Assembly (NCBI RefSeq): GCF_914767665.1
Contig: NC_059501.1
Span: 40,958,501-41,022,500, forward strand
Length of the DNA stretch: 64,000 bases
Direction of reading: 5' to 3'
Source of the DNA: Harmonia axyridis
Taxonomy: Eukaryota > Arthropoda > Insecta > Coleoptera > Coccinellidae
In this document: positions 7,820-21,504 of the stretch, in pieces
Position numbering within the stretch: the first letter of the stretch is position 1
Layout: each line of letters begins with the position of its first letter
Notes under the pieces: model-generated
What the model was told of the DNA's origin: nothing
Databases searched by the model: none
The model's input: the letters and a program-made list of their open reading frames with translations, nothing else
Translations under genes and position numbers: made by a program

Positions 7820-10093
7820 TGGAGAAAATATCACTCTCAAATTAAATTCTCTCTATACATTTGTATGAAGACTACTGAAAAAGTGTTCTATTCCATTGAT
7901 GAATTCATGGCCTATGACTTTCAGTGAATCCTGCCTTTTAACGTGATTTCTTCTTTTTTTCTGTACATGTATTTATGTTTATTTTCATCTTCACTTGTAT
8001 TTTGTTTGTTTGGATTCATGCTGTATCGTTTTATATATACATATTTTATTTTGAATTATGTTGTGTTCATATGTCATCATGATTTCTGTAAAATTTTACA
8101 TCTCTGTTCGACACACCCTGTAACATTTTTGAGGGAAATGAATGAGTTATAAATTGTAATATATGTATTAGAATCATTTGTCTTTTTTTTCATCTTATTT
8201 TTCCTAACGTTATCTAACTAAGTGTCATTTCAATCAGAAATAGCTCTCGTTTGTCTTATGAATGTGATTTATTATAAATAAAATAATTGAAAAAATACAC
8301 TTATTAGGTGTACAACTTTGCTTCCGCCGTTTTGCAATAGATAACTATAGAGGTAGGTGGTAAGTGATATATATATTTACAAGAGGCACTTACTACAGAC
8401 GAGTTGTAACAAAATCGACTAATAATCCGAGTAATCAAACAGCTATCGATATTGGATTGGCAATGATAGACATATATTTTTTTTATATGTAATGGAAATT
8501 TCTGATATGCTCATTCCTAATGATCCAAGAATAAGAGCCAATTTGATTGTAAGAGATAAAACGATATTCGGTATTTTATTGATCTACAAAAGTATGTTAA
8601 AGTCAGATTTTCGGCCTAAATATTAGGTGTACAACTTTGCTTCCGCCGTTTTGCAATAGATGGCTGTAGCTGTAAGGGGTAGTCGAAATAAATAGATCGT
8701 AGATGCCATACAATAAGCTTAAGTATTTGTAAACATAACGCTATCGAAATATTAGTCGATTTTTGTCTGCATCATGAAGTTATTCTCGTTTAAATATGTC
8801 AGCTCCAAATTGAAAATCTGGGCGTACGCCAATGCAGTGAAACTGTCATATCATTTATTTTCCTGGTTTCCTTGGATGAACGTTATTGATAATAATTGCA
8901 GCGAAATTCATAAAGCTATATTCCTCTATTATATTCATAAAACCCTCAAAAAAGGGGTAACTTAACCATAGTACTAATAAATGGTACCACGGTACCAATA
9001 TGGGTTCATTTGAAAACATTGAGTGTTACCCAAAAAACGATTACGATGAACTTTATTTGCTCATAAAAAACGCAATTTAGTGTTTTTGACGGGATTTCGA
9101 TTTTTCTAGTATTAGACAGGTCAATTGGAATAAATCGGAATCATCGTGGCACACTCAAATGGAAAACTAAAAATTGAATTATAAAAAAATTTTGACGTTT
9201 GAAATGTCACTTATGTGGTATCATTGGATTCAAAAAATTATACAGATTTCAAAAATGTTATAATATACAGAGTGTTCCACTTGAAAATCGAGAGTTGGTA
9301 TCACTTCCGGCGAAACAGGAAGTGAAAAAAAATCATTTGTAGATTAAAAAGTGTCGCTTATTATGTATATTATGTATTATTAATTTTTAGTAACGTTTAT
9401 TATTTTAACGTGAAATCTAAAGAAGCGACTATGTAGGAAAAAAATTTAATTTGAAGAATAAAAAAAAGATGAAATATAATGACTGTCATTCAATTTTCGA
9501 TTTAAAATGAATTTCGAACAAGTAGAAACCAAGCCAATCCACAGTATTGTTTAGAATTAGGATAAAATATATCAAAATGAAAAAATTGTTTTCCGAGAAG
9601 TAAATGAAGTATTTTCACAGCCTTGAAGTCACAGATAAAGGCCACTCCTACTGTTTTTTTTGAGTTGATTCGCGTGTAAGCTTCTCCTACTATTGGTCTA
9701 TTTGATTGGAGATGGTTGAAATATGTGCAGTCAGTTTTTGATAATTACCTGAAGCTCGCAAGATTTGGTGTTTAAACACGAAATCCAACAATAATCCAAA
9801 GCCAGTTTGAGGTCGTTTATACAAGAAATTCGTAATTGCCTCTGAAAAGATAAATGATTGTTTTATTGTTGGTTTTTTTCATTCAGACTCAAGGCAATCA
9901 TCTTGTCTATGTCTGTGACCTTTTTCATTGAGGAGAAATTTAAAAACTATGAAATTTGTGACAAGAAGTAAATAATACAACTCATTGTAGCTTTTCATCG
10001 GAAAAATTTATCTAGGATCAATCGAGTAATTTGAAAAGGAAAAAATTTTATTCGAATGTCTATAAGTATAATATGTATTTAGATATACATATA

Positions 10094-10528
10094 CAGGGTG
10101 TGGCGTAATTAATGGATAATACTGTACTGGCGAATAGGGGAGGTCATGGCCGACCAGAAAATGTAAAGTTATGTTCAGTAAAAATATCATAGTGTTCGAG
10201 ATATCGAACAATTTAATTTTTTTCTGAAAAGTGCACCTTCACTCACTAAATTCATTGTTGTGATCACAAATCTTGTTATTTCTTTGAGCATTGTTTTTCA
10301 TTTTACTCTCAAATATCTGTACTATGAGATAAACTACCAAATTCCTACCATCTTGCTTAATTAAGAGAAGAAAAGTATGATAATCCTGATGTTTGCACTT
10401 TTTAGAAAAAAATGAAATTGTTCGATATCTCGAAAACTATGATATTTTTACTGAACAAAATTTTCTGGTCGGCCAACACCTCCCCTATTCGCCAGTACAG
10501 GATTATCCATTAATTACGCCACACCCTG
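10094..10528. mobile_element. Fold-back element, unit 2
   Basis: A 435-bp copy of the TA-flanked CAGGGTGTGG inverted-arm element, with both arms complete. It ends 361 bp before the LINE insertion of this unit. Confidence 0.8.
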
Positions 10529-11075
10529 TATGTGTTTGAAATGAAAATAACCATATTGTACCTTTCAAACAGCGAATTACAACCATCTATTAGTAAGTTA
10601 TTATTAAATGCCATTTCATAAGCCATGATAGCTTGACAAATAAACATTTTAAAAATTTTTTAAGAAGTCATCAAACAATAGTCACTTATCTGATAACATC
10701 ATGCATAAAAAATCATTAATCCATTTTTTAATTACAAACAGATAGTTGAATAACTTAAAGAAAAAAGTATGAGAATTATTCAACTATCTATCAGTAAATA
10801 ATTAAATAATGCTTTTATGACCATAACGTGATCAGATAAACATGAAAAGTTAGACGCTTTTCTCAAAGTTTTTTTAAAATGTTTATTTTTTATTATTATT
10901 ATTATTATTAAACAAAATTACAGAGTTGAGGTACATTAAACCTATAAACTCTAACTGAAAATTATCCATAATACAACTGTAGAGAAAGAGAAAAAAAAAA
11001 CAGAGATAAGTGAAATTTACAAAAAGCTACAAAAATGATATTATCAACAACCAAAAACCTAACAATGTATACACT

Positions 11076-12826
11076 TCAATTACTTTTCCAGGTGTCAAAT
11101 TTATTCTTGAACGCATTGACTGATACTGCTTCTACAATTTCACTGGGCAGGCCGTTCCAATGGTTAAACACCCGATTACAAAGGAAATTCTCTCGGCATC
11201 TCGTTCGAAATACTTCTCTATTCAACTTGTATCCATGTCCACGAAGTTGATTCGAATTCAATTTATACAGGTGGGACATATCGACGCCGAATAAGCCGTG
11301 CAATGCTCGATATGTAACTATCAGGTCTCCCCTCAAACGACGATCAGCAAAGGAAGAAAGACCCATCATCCGTAGCCGTTCTTGATAACAAGGGCGATTC
11401 CATCCAAAGGGAATGCGTGTGACACGACGTTGTAAGTTCTCCAGCAATGCAGCATCACCCGTCAACCACGGATGCCAAACCGGACCGGCAAATTCAAGTA
11501 TTGGTCGAATATAACTTTTATATATTTGGGAGATAGCCGCCACATTATTGTCACGAAAAACGTTCTGGACAACATATATAAGACGTTTGACCTATTTGTG
11601 ATGTGCAATACATGTTCAGTCCACGAAAGATCACTTGAAATCACCACACCCAGGTCCACATGAGATGAACATCCAACAACTTCAACGCCGTCAATGTAAT
11701 AAGTCAAACCTGGATTGTTTTTACCCAAATGTAGTATTCGACACTTTGAAGGGTTTAGGGGAATCAACCATTTGTCGCACCAACAAACGACCCTGTCCAA
11801 GTCTTCCTGCAGGGTTTTATAGTTGTTGAGAGGGCAATTGAAAAATTTAATATCATCGGCAAATGAAGCACTGTCCGACTTGAACTCAACAGCTAGATCG
11901 CTCACATACACCAGAAACAGCAACGGTCCCAGAACTGAGCCCTGAGGAACGCCACTGAGCACGCATCTTGGTTCCGATCTGGCCGCACCAACTTTTACCA
12001 CAAACGATCTGTCAGTTAAGAAGCTCTCAATCCACTTCAAGATCAATCCTCGGATTCCAAAGTGCTCCAGCTTGTACAGAAGCCTATTTATTGGTACCCT
12101 ATCGAAGGCCTTTGCGAAATCCAGATAGACAACATCTACCGGAAGTCTATTATCCAAAGAATGGGTCCACTTGTTGAGACAGTTGAGGAGGCAGGTGATA
12201 ATTGATCTTCCCCTGATGAAACCATGCTGGGTATCTGGTATGATGTTATGTTCCAAAAAAAATGAAAGCATTCTGTCGTACATTAACCTTTCCAGAATCT
12301 TACATAGAATGGAAGTGAGGCTTATTGGCCTGAAATTATTCGGATCTTGCTTGTCGCCTTTTTTATGTATCGGTGATACAAGTGCACTCTTCCATGATTT
12401 CGGCAGTATACCAGAGGTCAAAGATACTGAGAAAATTTTGGATATGGGTAGACTAAGAGACTGAGAACACTCTTTGAGCAACCTGGCAGAAAAACCATCC
12501 GGACCAGGTGACGACGAAACATTCAGCGACCGCAGTTTCTCTTCAGCCATCAAGGGATTGATGTCAATAAAAGCCAGAGAAGAATGGTTTCGAGGAGAAG
12601 CAGTTGAAGGTATAGGTGCTCCGGGCTCGGATGTGAATGCCATTGAGAAGGTATCAGCCAGAATTTCAGCTGAACACTTATGGTCATCTGCAACTAATCC
12701 ATCCTTGTCCTTAACAAGCGGCAAAGATGGTACGGTATTGAAAAAGCGTCGTGTGTATTTGAAGAATTTCTTCTTGTCACCCGAAGTAGCTAGATCACTC
12801 TCAAATTTGGATTTGGCCTCACGTAA
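11076..12826 (-). pseudogene. LINE reverse transcriptase, frameshifted, unit 2 copy
   Basis: The RT domain follows the TGA in frame. Landmarks: SPGPDGF, the NNFRPISLTS segment, LDFAKAFDRV, SGVPQGSVLGP and the FADD catalytic motif. A one-base loss in a T-run near 11590-11595 (relative to unit 9) breaks the frame after the RT core, so the C-terminal 155-odd codons (down to the stop at 11076) are read in another frame. With the upstream TGA, this copy has two separate lesions. Confidence 0.88.
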
Positions 12827-13963
12827 TCAGCTTGAAAGATGATTGGAGAATGCTCTATGCCTCCGAAAGTCACAAACCTGCCTGCCGCGAACATACCTCC
12901 GCCACAACAATTTCTTGAACTTAATCATCCCAAAAATATGACTGTCAATCCAAGGCTTACTGCTATTGACCCTTACAGTTCGCATGAAAGTGCGGTCCTC
13001 AACAGTTCCGGTAACATATGCGTTAAATTTAATCCATCTCGACTCGCCGTCCCCAGTGCCCATCACATCATCCCAGTCTGTTTTGAAAAATATTTCATTA
13101 ATACTCTGGTATCTGACAATTTTGCAAGTTTTAGTCTCGGACTTCATTTTAGAGGAAAGAAAAAATTGTATTTTTGCTGATAAAACCAAGTGATCTGATT
13201 TTCCCAGTGGCGGATGGTATTCAAGTTCCGAAAGTAAATTCACATCATTTGTAAGGATTAGATCTGGTGTTGTAGGTTCTTGGTTTACTCTGTAACGGGT
13301 GGGTTGGTCAACTAACTGGTGTAAATTGGAGTGGTTCAACATTTCGGTGTATGGAATCGAAGGAGAGTTTGCTGAGGGCGAACGAGATATTGGCCATATT
13401 CTAATGTCGCCGAGATTGAAGTCTCCAGCCAATAAAACATGTTTATGTAGGTTAGATAAGTTCGTCAGATGCTCACATAGGTCTTTGTCATATATGGAAG
13501 GTCGTGGACGATATATGCAGCCAACACACAAGGCGAAGCCAGATGATTCTATATTCAAAAAGATATTATCGATGCCTGGAGTATTGAGTGAATGTTTAGA
13601 GATTTTAAACGAATTAGCTATGGAGTCATGGACATATATACATACCCCAGCATAACCTGGAGTAGTGATACTATCGCAACGGTATATGGTGTAATCAGGT
13701 ATATGAGCAACTATATCAGGCTTTTCTGGATGAAGCCACGTTTCCGTGATCATTATAAGAGAAGGTTTATGATATTCGACCAGTAAAAGAAGTTCATTGA
13801 ACTTTGCAGTTAGGGAAGCTAGGTTGGAATATAATACCGGCCATACATTCAAAGGTAATACTAGTTTTTTGAAGAAGAATCCTCTGATACAATTGTAGGA
13901 ACACCCCTGATATATTTTATGGTGAGGTTGACCTCTCCAGCTCGGCGTCTTCTCTCGCGTCTT
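12827..13963 (-). pseudogene. LINE endonuclease domain, unit 2 copy
   Basis: An apurinic-type (APE) endonuclease of the kind found in LINE ORF2, which nicks target DNA. The well-aligned part begins near 13852. Visible landmarks are ITETWL (the catalytic Glu), AGDFNL, and SDHLVL (the catalytic Asp-His pair). The frame is open upstream to the element edge. It ends at an in-frame TGA (12827-12829), and the same frame then continues directly into the reverse transcriptase. So one original EN-RT ORF has been split by a single stop, also present in unit 9. Confidence 0.85.
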
Positions 13964-15951
13964 GTTTTATAATTTTTTTTTTCGTGGTATTTATTTATCA
14001 CTGACCTCTGAACAATAAGAATTTAGTTGCTGGTATCAGGACTTAATTTAGTTTATTCACAAATTCTTATGGATACCTATGTTATCTACTAGAAAGTTAA
14101 ATAATGGTTTAATGAACGTGACGTCATCAGATAACCAACAAAAGTTTGACTTAGGTACTCTTAATTTGTGTAGGTACATTTAAAATATTTATTTGTCATA
14201 TTTATAATGACTTACCTAATGAGGTTGATGGCCATTCTGAAAATTCTAACTATCTTATGTATTATCAGATAAATAGTTCTTGGAATGTATCTGTCAACAG
14301 ATAAGAAACGAAAGTTTTACCCTTTTTTAAAATATTCATTTTTACCAGGGTGATAAAATAAATCAGATATAATTGAACGAAAATAAAAATCATATTCTCT
14401 TTTCCCATTGTTTAGGTTGAATTTTGAAACGTTCAACTAAAGAACGAAATCAGTTTGAGTAGTTTGATACTTCAAAATAAATATCGATATGTAGAATTTC
14501 AAAACTGAAATTATAATATATATTATAATTAATAACGAAAGTATTCCATAAAAATAGGAGCAAACTACTGAATATGTCGTATTTAACCTAATATTGTCAA
14601 GATAAATCAGGATTTTCAACTAATGGAACTAGAGCATAATAGGTTTCCTGTGATCGAAATCATAATGCGAAAAATTAAAAAATATCGAATTTGACATTCT
14701 AAAATAAATATCGAATATTTTCGATACCTATGTAGCTGTTTCTAATTTCTGGACATCGAAAATAAAAGTTATGACTCAATATTGCTGAGAGCCCCAGAAA
14801 TAAATAAAAACAATAAAATATTAATATTATTCAACGGCTGCTTTCAAATATCAGAAGGTGTTTTCAACAGGTTCTGGTCACGATAAATCAGAATTTTTGA
14901 CTAATGCAACTAGATCATAATAATGTTTCGTGTGGTCGAATTCAAAATGCGAAATATTTAAAAAATATCGAATTTGATGCTCTAAAATAAATATCGATAT
15001 GTACAATTTCAAATTTGAAATTCTGCTTAACGAAAATACTCGATAAAAATGGGAGCAAACTACTAAATATGTCGTTTTCAACTGAATCTCGTCATCTGAA
15101 TCTTATAATTCTCCTTTATGATAGATTAGTCTATTGTGCAACAAGTGGGGAAAGTCCAACATTTCTCGCGGGTGTGGAAGTTTGTGGTACGAGCCTGAAA
15201 GGCGAGTGCCACTTATAATTAATTTATTCATAGCTATATCATACCTTACTAACTAGATCTTCGTTATAATTTGGATTTTTCTGAGTATTAGGTACTAGAG
15301 AATAGTTTGAAATTTTTACTCTTATTACATGATGAAAACTTTAAATTAGAATATCCATGCCAAATTCAAGGTCAATATCTTGTAAAGGACAGGTGCTATG
15401 AGAAAAAACTTGAAAAAATCAAACTTCAACACCCTGTATATGGAAAACAAAGAGTTTGGGTGCACATCCTTCAATTTAGGAACACCCTGTATAAAAGCTG
15501 ATTTAGAGTTTTATTCAATCCATTCGGTTTCTTTCATGCTGAATGAACCTAGTGTCATTTTGAAGTAAAAAGTGGTCCATTTTGAAGTGAAAGCTTGTAT
15601 CTTTCCATGATTAACTGACATAACCTACTGAACACAAGTGACATGGAAAATATCAAAAAATTAATACACTTTGTTACTTCATATAATGTGAAAATACAAG
15701 TAAATGAATGGAGACATTTTTTATTCTATTCATTCCACCTTCAATGCATTTTGTGAAAACCCATATTAATGAACGGCAAAAAAAAATGCCGTCCCAAAAT
15801 GGCGGAAGAATCTAGAAGTTCCCCCCCCCAAAAGTGGGTCCTGGATCCGCGCCTGACTTATTTGAGTACTTAAGTGTGTTGGTACGCTTACTAGCTTAGT
15901 ATCAGTTTAACAGTGCTGAAGTACAGAACAGATAATTTTAAAGCTAAAAAG

Positions 15952-16520
15952 ATGTCTTTGGATCATTTATATGAGTTCAGCTTCGAAAAGTTGTACAACG
16001 ACTGTACAGAAAGGTAATGCTTTTACATCATTTTTTTCTTTAATTATTTTTGAAACAATATAATCGAATGTAATCTTCAGTTTCTGAATGTTGCATTTTT
16101 ATAAAGAAATTTTTGTTCAATATATGTGTATGAAATGAACGATAACCATATTGTACCTATCAAACAGCGAATTAATATGTACTTTTTTTTCCTAGGGGTA
16201 TAACTTTTGAGGAAGACTGCAGCGTATGTCTGAGTAGGTTGACTGGAGAACTGTACCTAACAGATTGCAGGCATTGTTTTCACAAAGAATGCATCGACAG
16301 GTGGTGCTCCAGTTCTTCCAAATGTTGTCCGATGTGTAGGACAACGTTAATTTTCGAAGGTACCTTCACTATCTTCGATACAAATTGGCAGAATGTTAAT
16401 ATACATCGTTTCGACAAGATGGATAGCGATGCAGAAGATGAAGAAAGTGATGAAAGTGGAGAGGAAAATGAAGAAGAGAATGAAGGAGAAAATGAAGAAC
16501 AAACCAACGAGAACGTTTAA
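15952..16520 (+). CDS. RING-H2 protein with acidic tail, copy 3
   Basis: Exons 15952-16013 and 16196-16520 give 128 residues of the longer tail class. The RING residues are unchanged. The tail differs at Glu100 to Ala and at the end (Asn-Val in place of Asp-Ile). The differences are confined to the acidic tail, which suggests that its charge rather than its exact sequence matters; that is inference. An AATAAA lies at 16978. Confidence 0.85.
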
Positions 16521-18779
16521 TGGAGAAAATATCACTCTCAAATTAAATTCTCTCTATACATTTGTATGAAGACTACTGAAAAAGTGTTCTATTCCATTGA
16601 TGAATTCATGGCCTATGACTTTCAGTGAATCCTGCCTTTTAACGTGATTTCTTCTTTTTTTCTGTACATGTATTTATGTTTATTTTCATCTTCACTTGTA
16701 TTTTGTTTGTTTGGATTCATGCTGTATCGTTTTATATATACATATTTTATTTTGAATTATGTTGTGTTCATATGTCATCATGATTTCTGTAAAATTTTAC
16801 ATCTCTGTTCGACACACCCTGTAACATTTTTGAGGGAAATGAATGAGTTATAAATTGTAATATATGTATTAGAATCATTTGTCTTTCTTTTCATCTTATT
16901 TTTCCTAACGTTAACTAACTAAGTGTCATTTCAATCAGAAATAGCTCTCGTTTGTCTTATGAATGTGATTTATTATAAATAAAATAATTGAAAAAATACA
17001 CTTATTAGGTGTACAACTTTGCTTCCGACGTTTTGCAATAGATAACTATAGAGGTAGGTGGTAAATGATAGTCGAAAGATCGTTCGATGTTGCTTGCTAA
17101 GCCTACAAGAGGCACTTACTACAGACGAGTTGTAACAAAATCGACTAATAATCCGAGTAATCAAACAGCTATCGATATTGGATTGGCAATGATAGACATA
17201 TTTTTTTTATATGTAATGGAAATTTCTGATATGCTCATTCCTAATGATCCAAGAATAAGAGCCAATTTGATTGTAAGAGATAAAACGATATTCGGTATTT
17301 TATTGATCTACAAAAGTATGTTAAAGTCAGATTTTCGGCCTAAATATTAGGTGTACAACTTTGCTTCCGCCGTTTTGCAATAGATGGCTGTAGCTGTAAG
17401 GGGTAGTCGAAATAAATAGATCGTAGATGCCATACAATAAGCTTAAGTATTTGTAAACATAACGCTATCGAAATATCAGTCGATTTTTGTCTGCATCATG
17501 AAGTTATTCTCGTTTAAATATGTCAGCTCCAAATTGAAAATCTGGGCGTACGCCAATGCAGTGAAACTGTCATATCATTTATTTTCCTGGTTTCCTTGAA
17601 TGAACGTTATTGATAATAATTGCAGCGAAATTCATAGAGCTATATTCCTCTATTATATTCATAAAACCCTCAAAAAAGGGGTAACTTAACCATAGTACTA
17701 ATAAATGGTACCACGGTACCAATATGGGTTCATTTGAAAACATTGAGTATTACCCCAAAAACGATTACGATGAACTTTATTTGCTCATAAAAAACGCAAT
17801 TTAGTGTTTTTGACGGGATTTCGATTTTTCTAGTATTAGACAGGTCAATTGGAATAAATCGGAATCATCGTGGCACACTCAAATGGAAAACTAAAAATTG
17901 AATTATAAAAAAATTTTGACGTTTGAAATGTAACTTATGTGGTATCATTGGATTCAAAAAATTATGCAGATTTCAAAAATGTTATAATATACAGGGTGTT
18001 CCATTTGAAAAACGAGAGTTAGTATCACTTCCGGCGAAACAGGAAGTGAAAAAAAATCATTTGTAGATTAAAAAGTGTCGCTTATTATGTATATTATGTA
18101 TTATTAATTTTCAGTAACGTTTATTATTTTAACGTGAAATCTAAAGAAGCGACTATGTAGGAAAAATAATGTAATTTTCAATTTCAATTTTCGATTTAAA
18201 ATGAATTTCGAACAAGTAGAAACCAAGCCAATCCACAGTATTGTTTAGAATTAGGATAAAATATAACAAAATGAAAAAATTGTAAGTAAATAAAAAATTT
18301 TCACAGCCTTGAAGTCACAGATAAAGGCCACTCCTACTGTTTTTTTTGAGCTGATACGCGTGTAAGTTTCTCCTACTATCGGTCTATTTGATTGGAGATG
18401 GTTGAAATATGTGCAGTCAGTTTTTGATAATTACCTGAAGCTCGCAAGATTTGGTGTTTAAACACGAAATCCAACACTAATCCAAAGACAGTTTGAGGTC
18501 GTTTATACAAGAAATTCGTAATTGCCTCTGAAAAGATAAATGATTTTTTTATTGTTGGTTTTTTTCATTCAGACTCAAGGCAATTATCTTGTCTATGTCT
18601 GTGACCTTTTTCATTGAGGAGAAATTTAAAAACTATGAAATTTGTGACAAGAAGTAAATAATACAACTCATTGTAGCTTTTCATCGGAAAAATTTATCTA
18701 GGATCAATCGAGTAATTTGAAAAGGAAAAAATTTTATTCGAATGTCTATAAGTATAATATGTATTTAGATATACATATA

Positions 18780-19157
18780 CAGGGTGTGGCGTAATTAATG
18801 GATAATACTATACTGGCGAATAGGGGACGTCATGGCCGACTAGAAAATGTAAAGTTATGTTCAGTGAAAATATCATAGTGTTCGAGATATCGAACAATTT
18901 AATTTTTTTCTGAAAAGTGCACCTTCACTCACTAAATTCATTGCTGTGATCACAAATCTTGTTATTTCTTTGGGCATTGTTTTTCATTTTACTCTCAAAT
19001 AGCTGTACTATGAGATAAACTACCAAATTCCTACCATCTTGCTTAATTAAGAGAAGAAAAGTATGATAATCCTGATGTTTGCACTTTTTTTTTCTGGTCG
19101 GCCAACACCTTCCCTATTCGCCAGTACAGGATTATCCATTAATTACGCCACACCCTG
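18780..19157. mobile_element. Fold-back element with arm deletion, unit 3
   Basis: A 378-bp copy. Its right arm lost 57 bp at a T-run near 19089, removing the part that pairs with the GAGATATCGAACAA segment of the left arm. The hairpin would be shorter here. Confidence 0.8.
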
Positions 19158-21504
19158 TATGTGTTTGAAATGAAAATAACCATATTGTACCTTTCAAACA
19201 GCGAATTACAACCATCTATTAGTAAGTTATTATTAAATGCCATTTCATAAGCCATGATAGCTTGACAAATAAACATTTTAAAAATTTTTAAGAAGTCATC
19301 AAACAATAGTCACTTATCTGATAACATCATGCATAAAAAATCATTAATCCATTTTTTAATTACAAACAGATAGTTGAATAACTTTAAGAAAAAAGTATGA
19401 GAATTATTCAACTATCTATCAGTAAATAATTAAATAATGCTTTAATGACCACAACGTGATCAGATAAACATGAAAAGTTAGACGCTTTTCTCAAAGTTTT
19501 TTTGAAATGTTTATTTGTTTTATAATTTTTTTTTTCGTGGTATTTATTTATCACTGACCTCTGAACAATAAGAATTTAGTTGCTGGTATCAGGACTTAAT
19601 TTAGTTTATTCACAAATTCTTATGGATACCTATGTTATCTACTAGAAAGTTAAATAATGGTTTAATGAACGTGATGTCATCAGATAACCAACAAAAGTTT
19701 GACTTAGGTACTCTTAATTTGTGTAGGTACATTTAAAATATTTATTTGTCATATTTATAATGACTTACCTAATGAGGTTGATGGCCATTCTGAAAATTCT
19801 AACTATCTTATGTATTATCAGATAAATAATTCTTGGAATGTATCTGTCAACAGATAAGAAACGAAAGTTTTACCCTTTTTTAAAATATTCATTTTTACCA
19901 GGGTGATAAAATAAATCAGATATAATTGAACGAAAATAAAAATCATATTCTCTTTTCCCATTGTTTAGGTTGAATTTTGAAACGTTCAACTAAAGAACGA
20001 AATCAGTTTGAGTAGTTTGATACTTCAAAATAAATATCGATATGTAGAATTTCAAAACTGAAATTATAATATATATTATAATTAATAACGAAAGTATTCC
20101 ATAAAAATAGGAGCAAACTACTGAATATGTCGTATTTAACCTAATATTGTCACGATAAATCAGGATTTTCAACTAATGGAACTAGAGCATAATAGGTTTC
20201 CTGTGATCGAAATCATAATGCGAAAAATTAAAAAATATCGAATTTGACATTCTAAAATAAATATCGAATATTTTCGATACCTATATAGCTGTTTCTAATT
20301 TCTGGACATCGAAAATAAAAGTTATGACTCAATATTGCTGAGAGCCCCAGAAATAAATAAAAACAATAAAATATTAATATTATTCAACGGCTGCTTTCAA
20401 ATATCAGAAGGTGTTTTCAACAGGTTCTGGTCACGATAAATCAGAATTTTTGACTAATGCAACTAGATCATAATATGTTTCGTGTGGTCGAATTCAAAAT
20501 GCGAAATATTTAAAAAATATCGAATTTGATGCTCTAAAATAAATATCGATATGTAGAACTTCAAATTTGAAATTCTGCTTAACGAAAATACTCGATAAAA
20601 ATGGGAGCAAACTACTAAATATGTCGTTTTCAACTGAATATCGTCATCTGAATCTTATAATTCTCCTTTATGATAGATTAGTCTATTGTGCAACAAGTGG
20701 GGAAAGTCCAACATTTCTCGCGGGTGTGGAAGTTTGTGGTACGAGCCTGAAAGGCGAGTGCCACTTATAATTAATTTATTCATAGCTATATCATACCTTA
20801 CTAACTAGATCTTCGTTATAATTTGGATTTTTCTGAGTATTAGGTACTAGAGAATAGTTTGAAATTTTTACTCTTATTACATGATGAAAACTTTAAATTA
20901 GAATATCCATGCCAAATTCAAGGTCAATATCTTGTAAAGGACAGGTGCTATGAGAAAAAACTTGAAAAAATCAAACTTCAACACCCTGTATATGGAAAAC
21001 AAAGAGTTTGGGTGCACATCCTTCAATTTAGGAACACCCTGTATAAAAGCTGATTTAGAGTTTTATTCAATCCATTCGGTTTCTTTCATGCTGAATGAAC
21101 CTAGTGTCATTTTGAAGTAAAAAGTGGTCCATTTTGAAGTGAAAGCTTGTATCTTTCCATGATTAACTGACATAACCTACTGAACACAAGTGACATGGAA
21201 AATATCCAAAAATTAATACACTTTGTTACTTCATATAATGTGAAAATACAAGTAAATGAATGGAGACATTTTTTATTCTATTCATTCCACCTTCAATGCA
21301 TTTTGTGAAAACCCATATTAATGAACGGCAAAAAAAAATGCTGTCCCAAAATGGCGGAAGAATCTAGAAGTTCCCCCCCCCCAAAAGTGGGTCCTGGATC
21401 CGCGCCTGACTTATTTGAGTACTTAAGTGTGTTGGTACGCTTACTAGCTTAGTATCAGTTCAACAGTGCTGAAGTACAGAACAGATAATTTTAAAGCTAA
21501 AAAG

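Larger units (their letters stand above)
10889..13963 (-). mobile_element. CR1/Jockey-group LINE, copy in unit 2
   Basis: A 3075-bp insertion. Its 3' tail of TTA triplets (10889-10911) faces left. Endonuclease-like and reverse-transcriptase-like coding regions lie on the minus strand. The reading frame is open right up to the right edge, so the 5' part is missing. Deleting it restores the uninterrupted unit sequence (GTTTATTT joined to GTTTTATAA), and no target duplication longer than 2-3 bp is visible. An insertion at the identical base is present in unit 9, with only about seven differences that I could see. Confidence 0.93.
6863..15568 (+). repeat. Tandem array unit 2
   Basis: Same order as unit 1 but 8.7 kb long, because a 3075-bp LINE sits at 10889-13963. 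It lacks the unit 1 LINE piece. Near 8370, about 35 bp present in the other units (after GTAAGTGATA) is replaced by a short TA-rich stretch. It shares the 4-bp leader insertion with unit 1, and shares with unit 9 both the LINE and a variant base just before it (GCTTTTATGACC instead of GCTTTAATGACC). Apart from the RING gene and the LINE, the stretches 8300-10888 and 13964-15568 hold only the common unit repeats. Confidence 0.95.
15569..21120 (+). repeat. Tandem array unit 3
   Basis: At 5552 bp this is the shortest complete unit, and it has no retroelement insertion. The right arm of its fold-back element has lost 57 bp near 19089. The small ORF at 17498 has an in-frame TGA at 17597. Variants around 18470 (CACTAATCCAAAGACAG) are shared with unit 9, and variants in the fold-back element (ATACTATACTGG, GACTAGAAAATG) with units 1 and 7. 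From 17000 to 21120 there is no convincing gene, only the common repeats. Confidence 0.95.

Noticed and set aside
11472..13786. Several plus-strand ORFs of 60-120 codons across the LINE, mirrored at 61158-63309, and plus-strand ORFs at 28681-30380
   Set aside because: They lie antisense to clear endonuclease and reverse transcriptase coding sequence, whose recognisable motifs are all on the minus strand.
17087..17350. 87-codon ORF in unit 3 between the mariner-like ends
   Set aside because: It is open only in unit 3 because of a 2-bp shorter TA/T run; other units are frameshifted, and the region looks like transposon debris.
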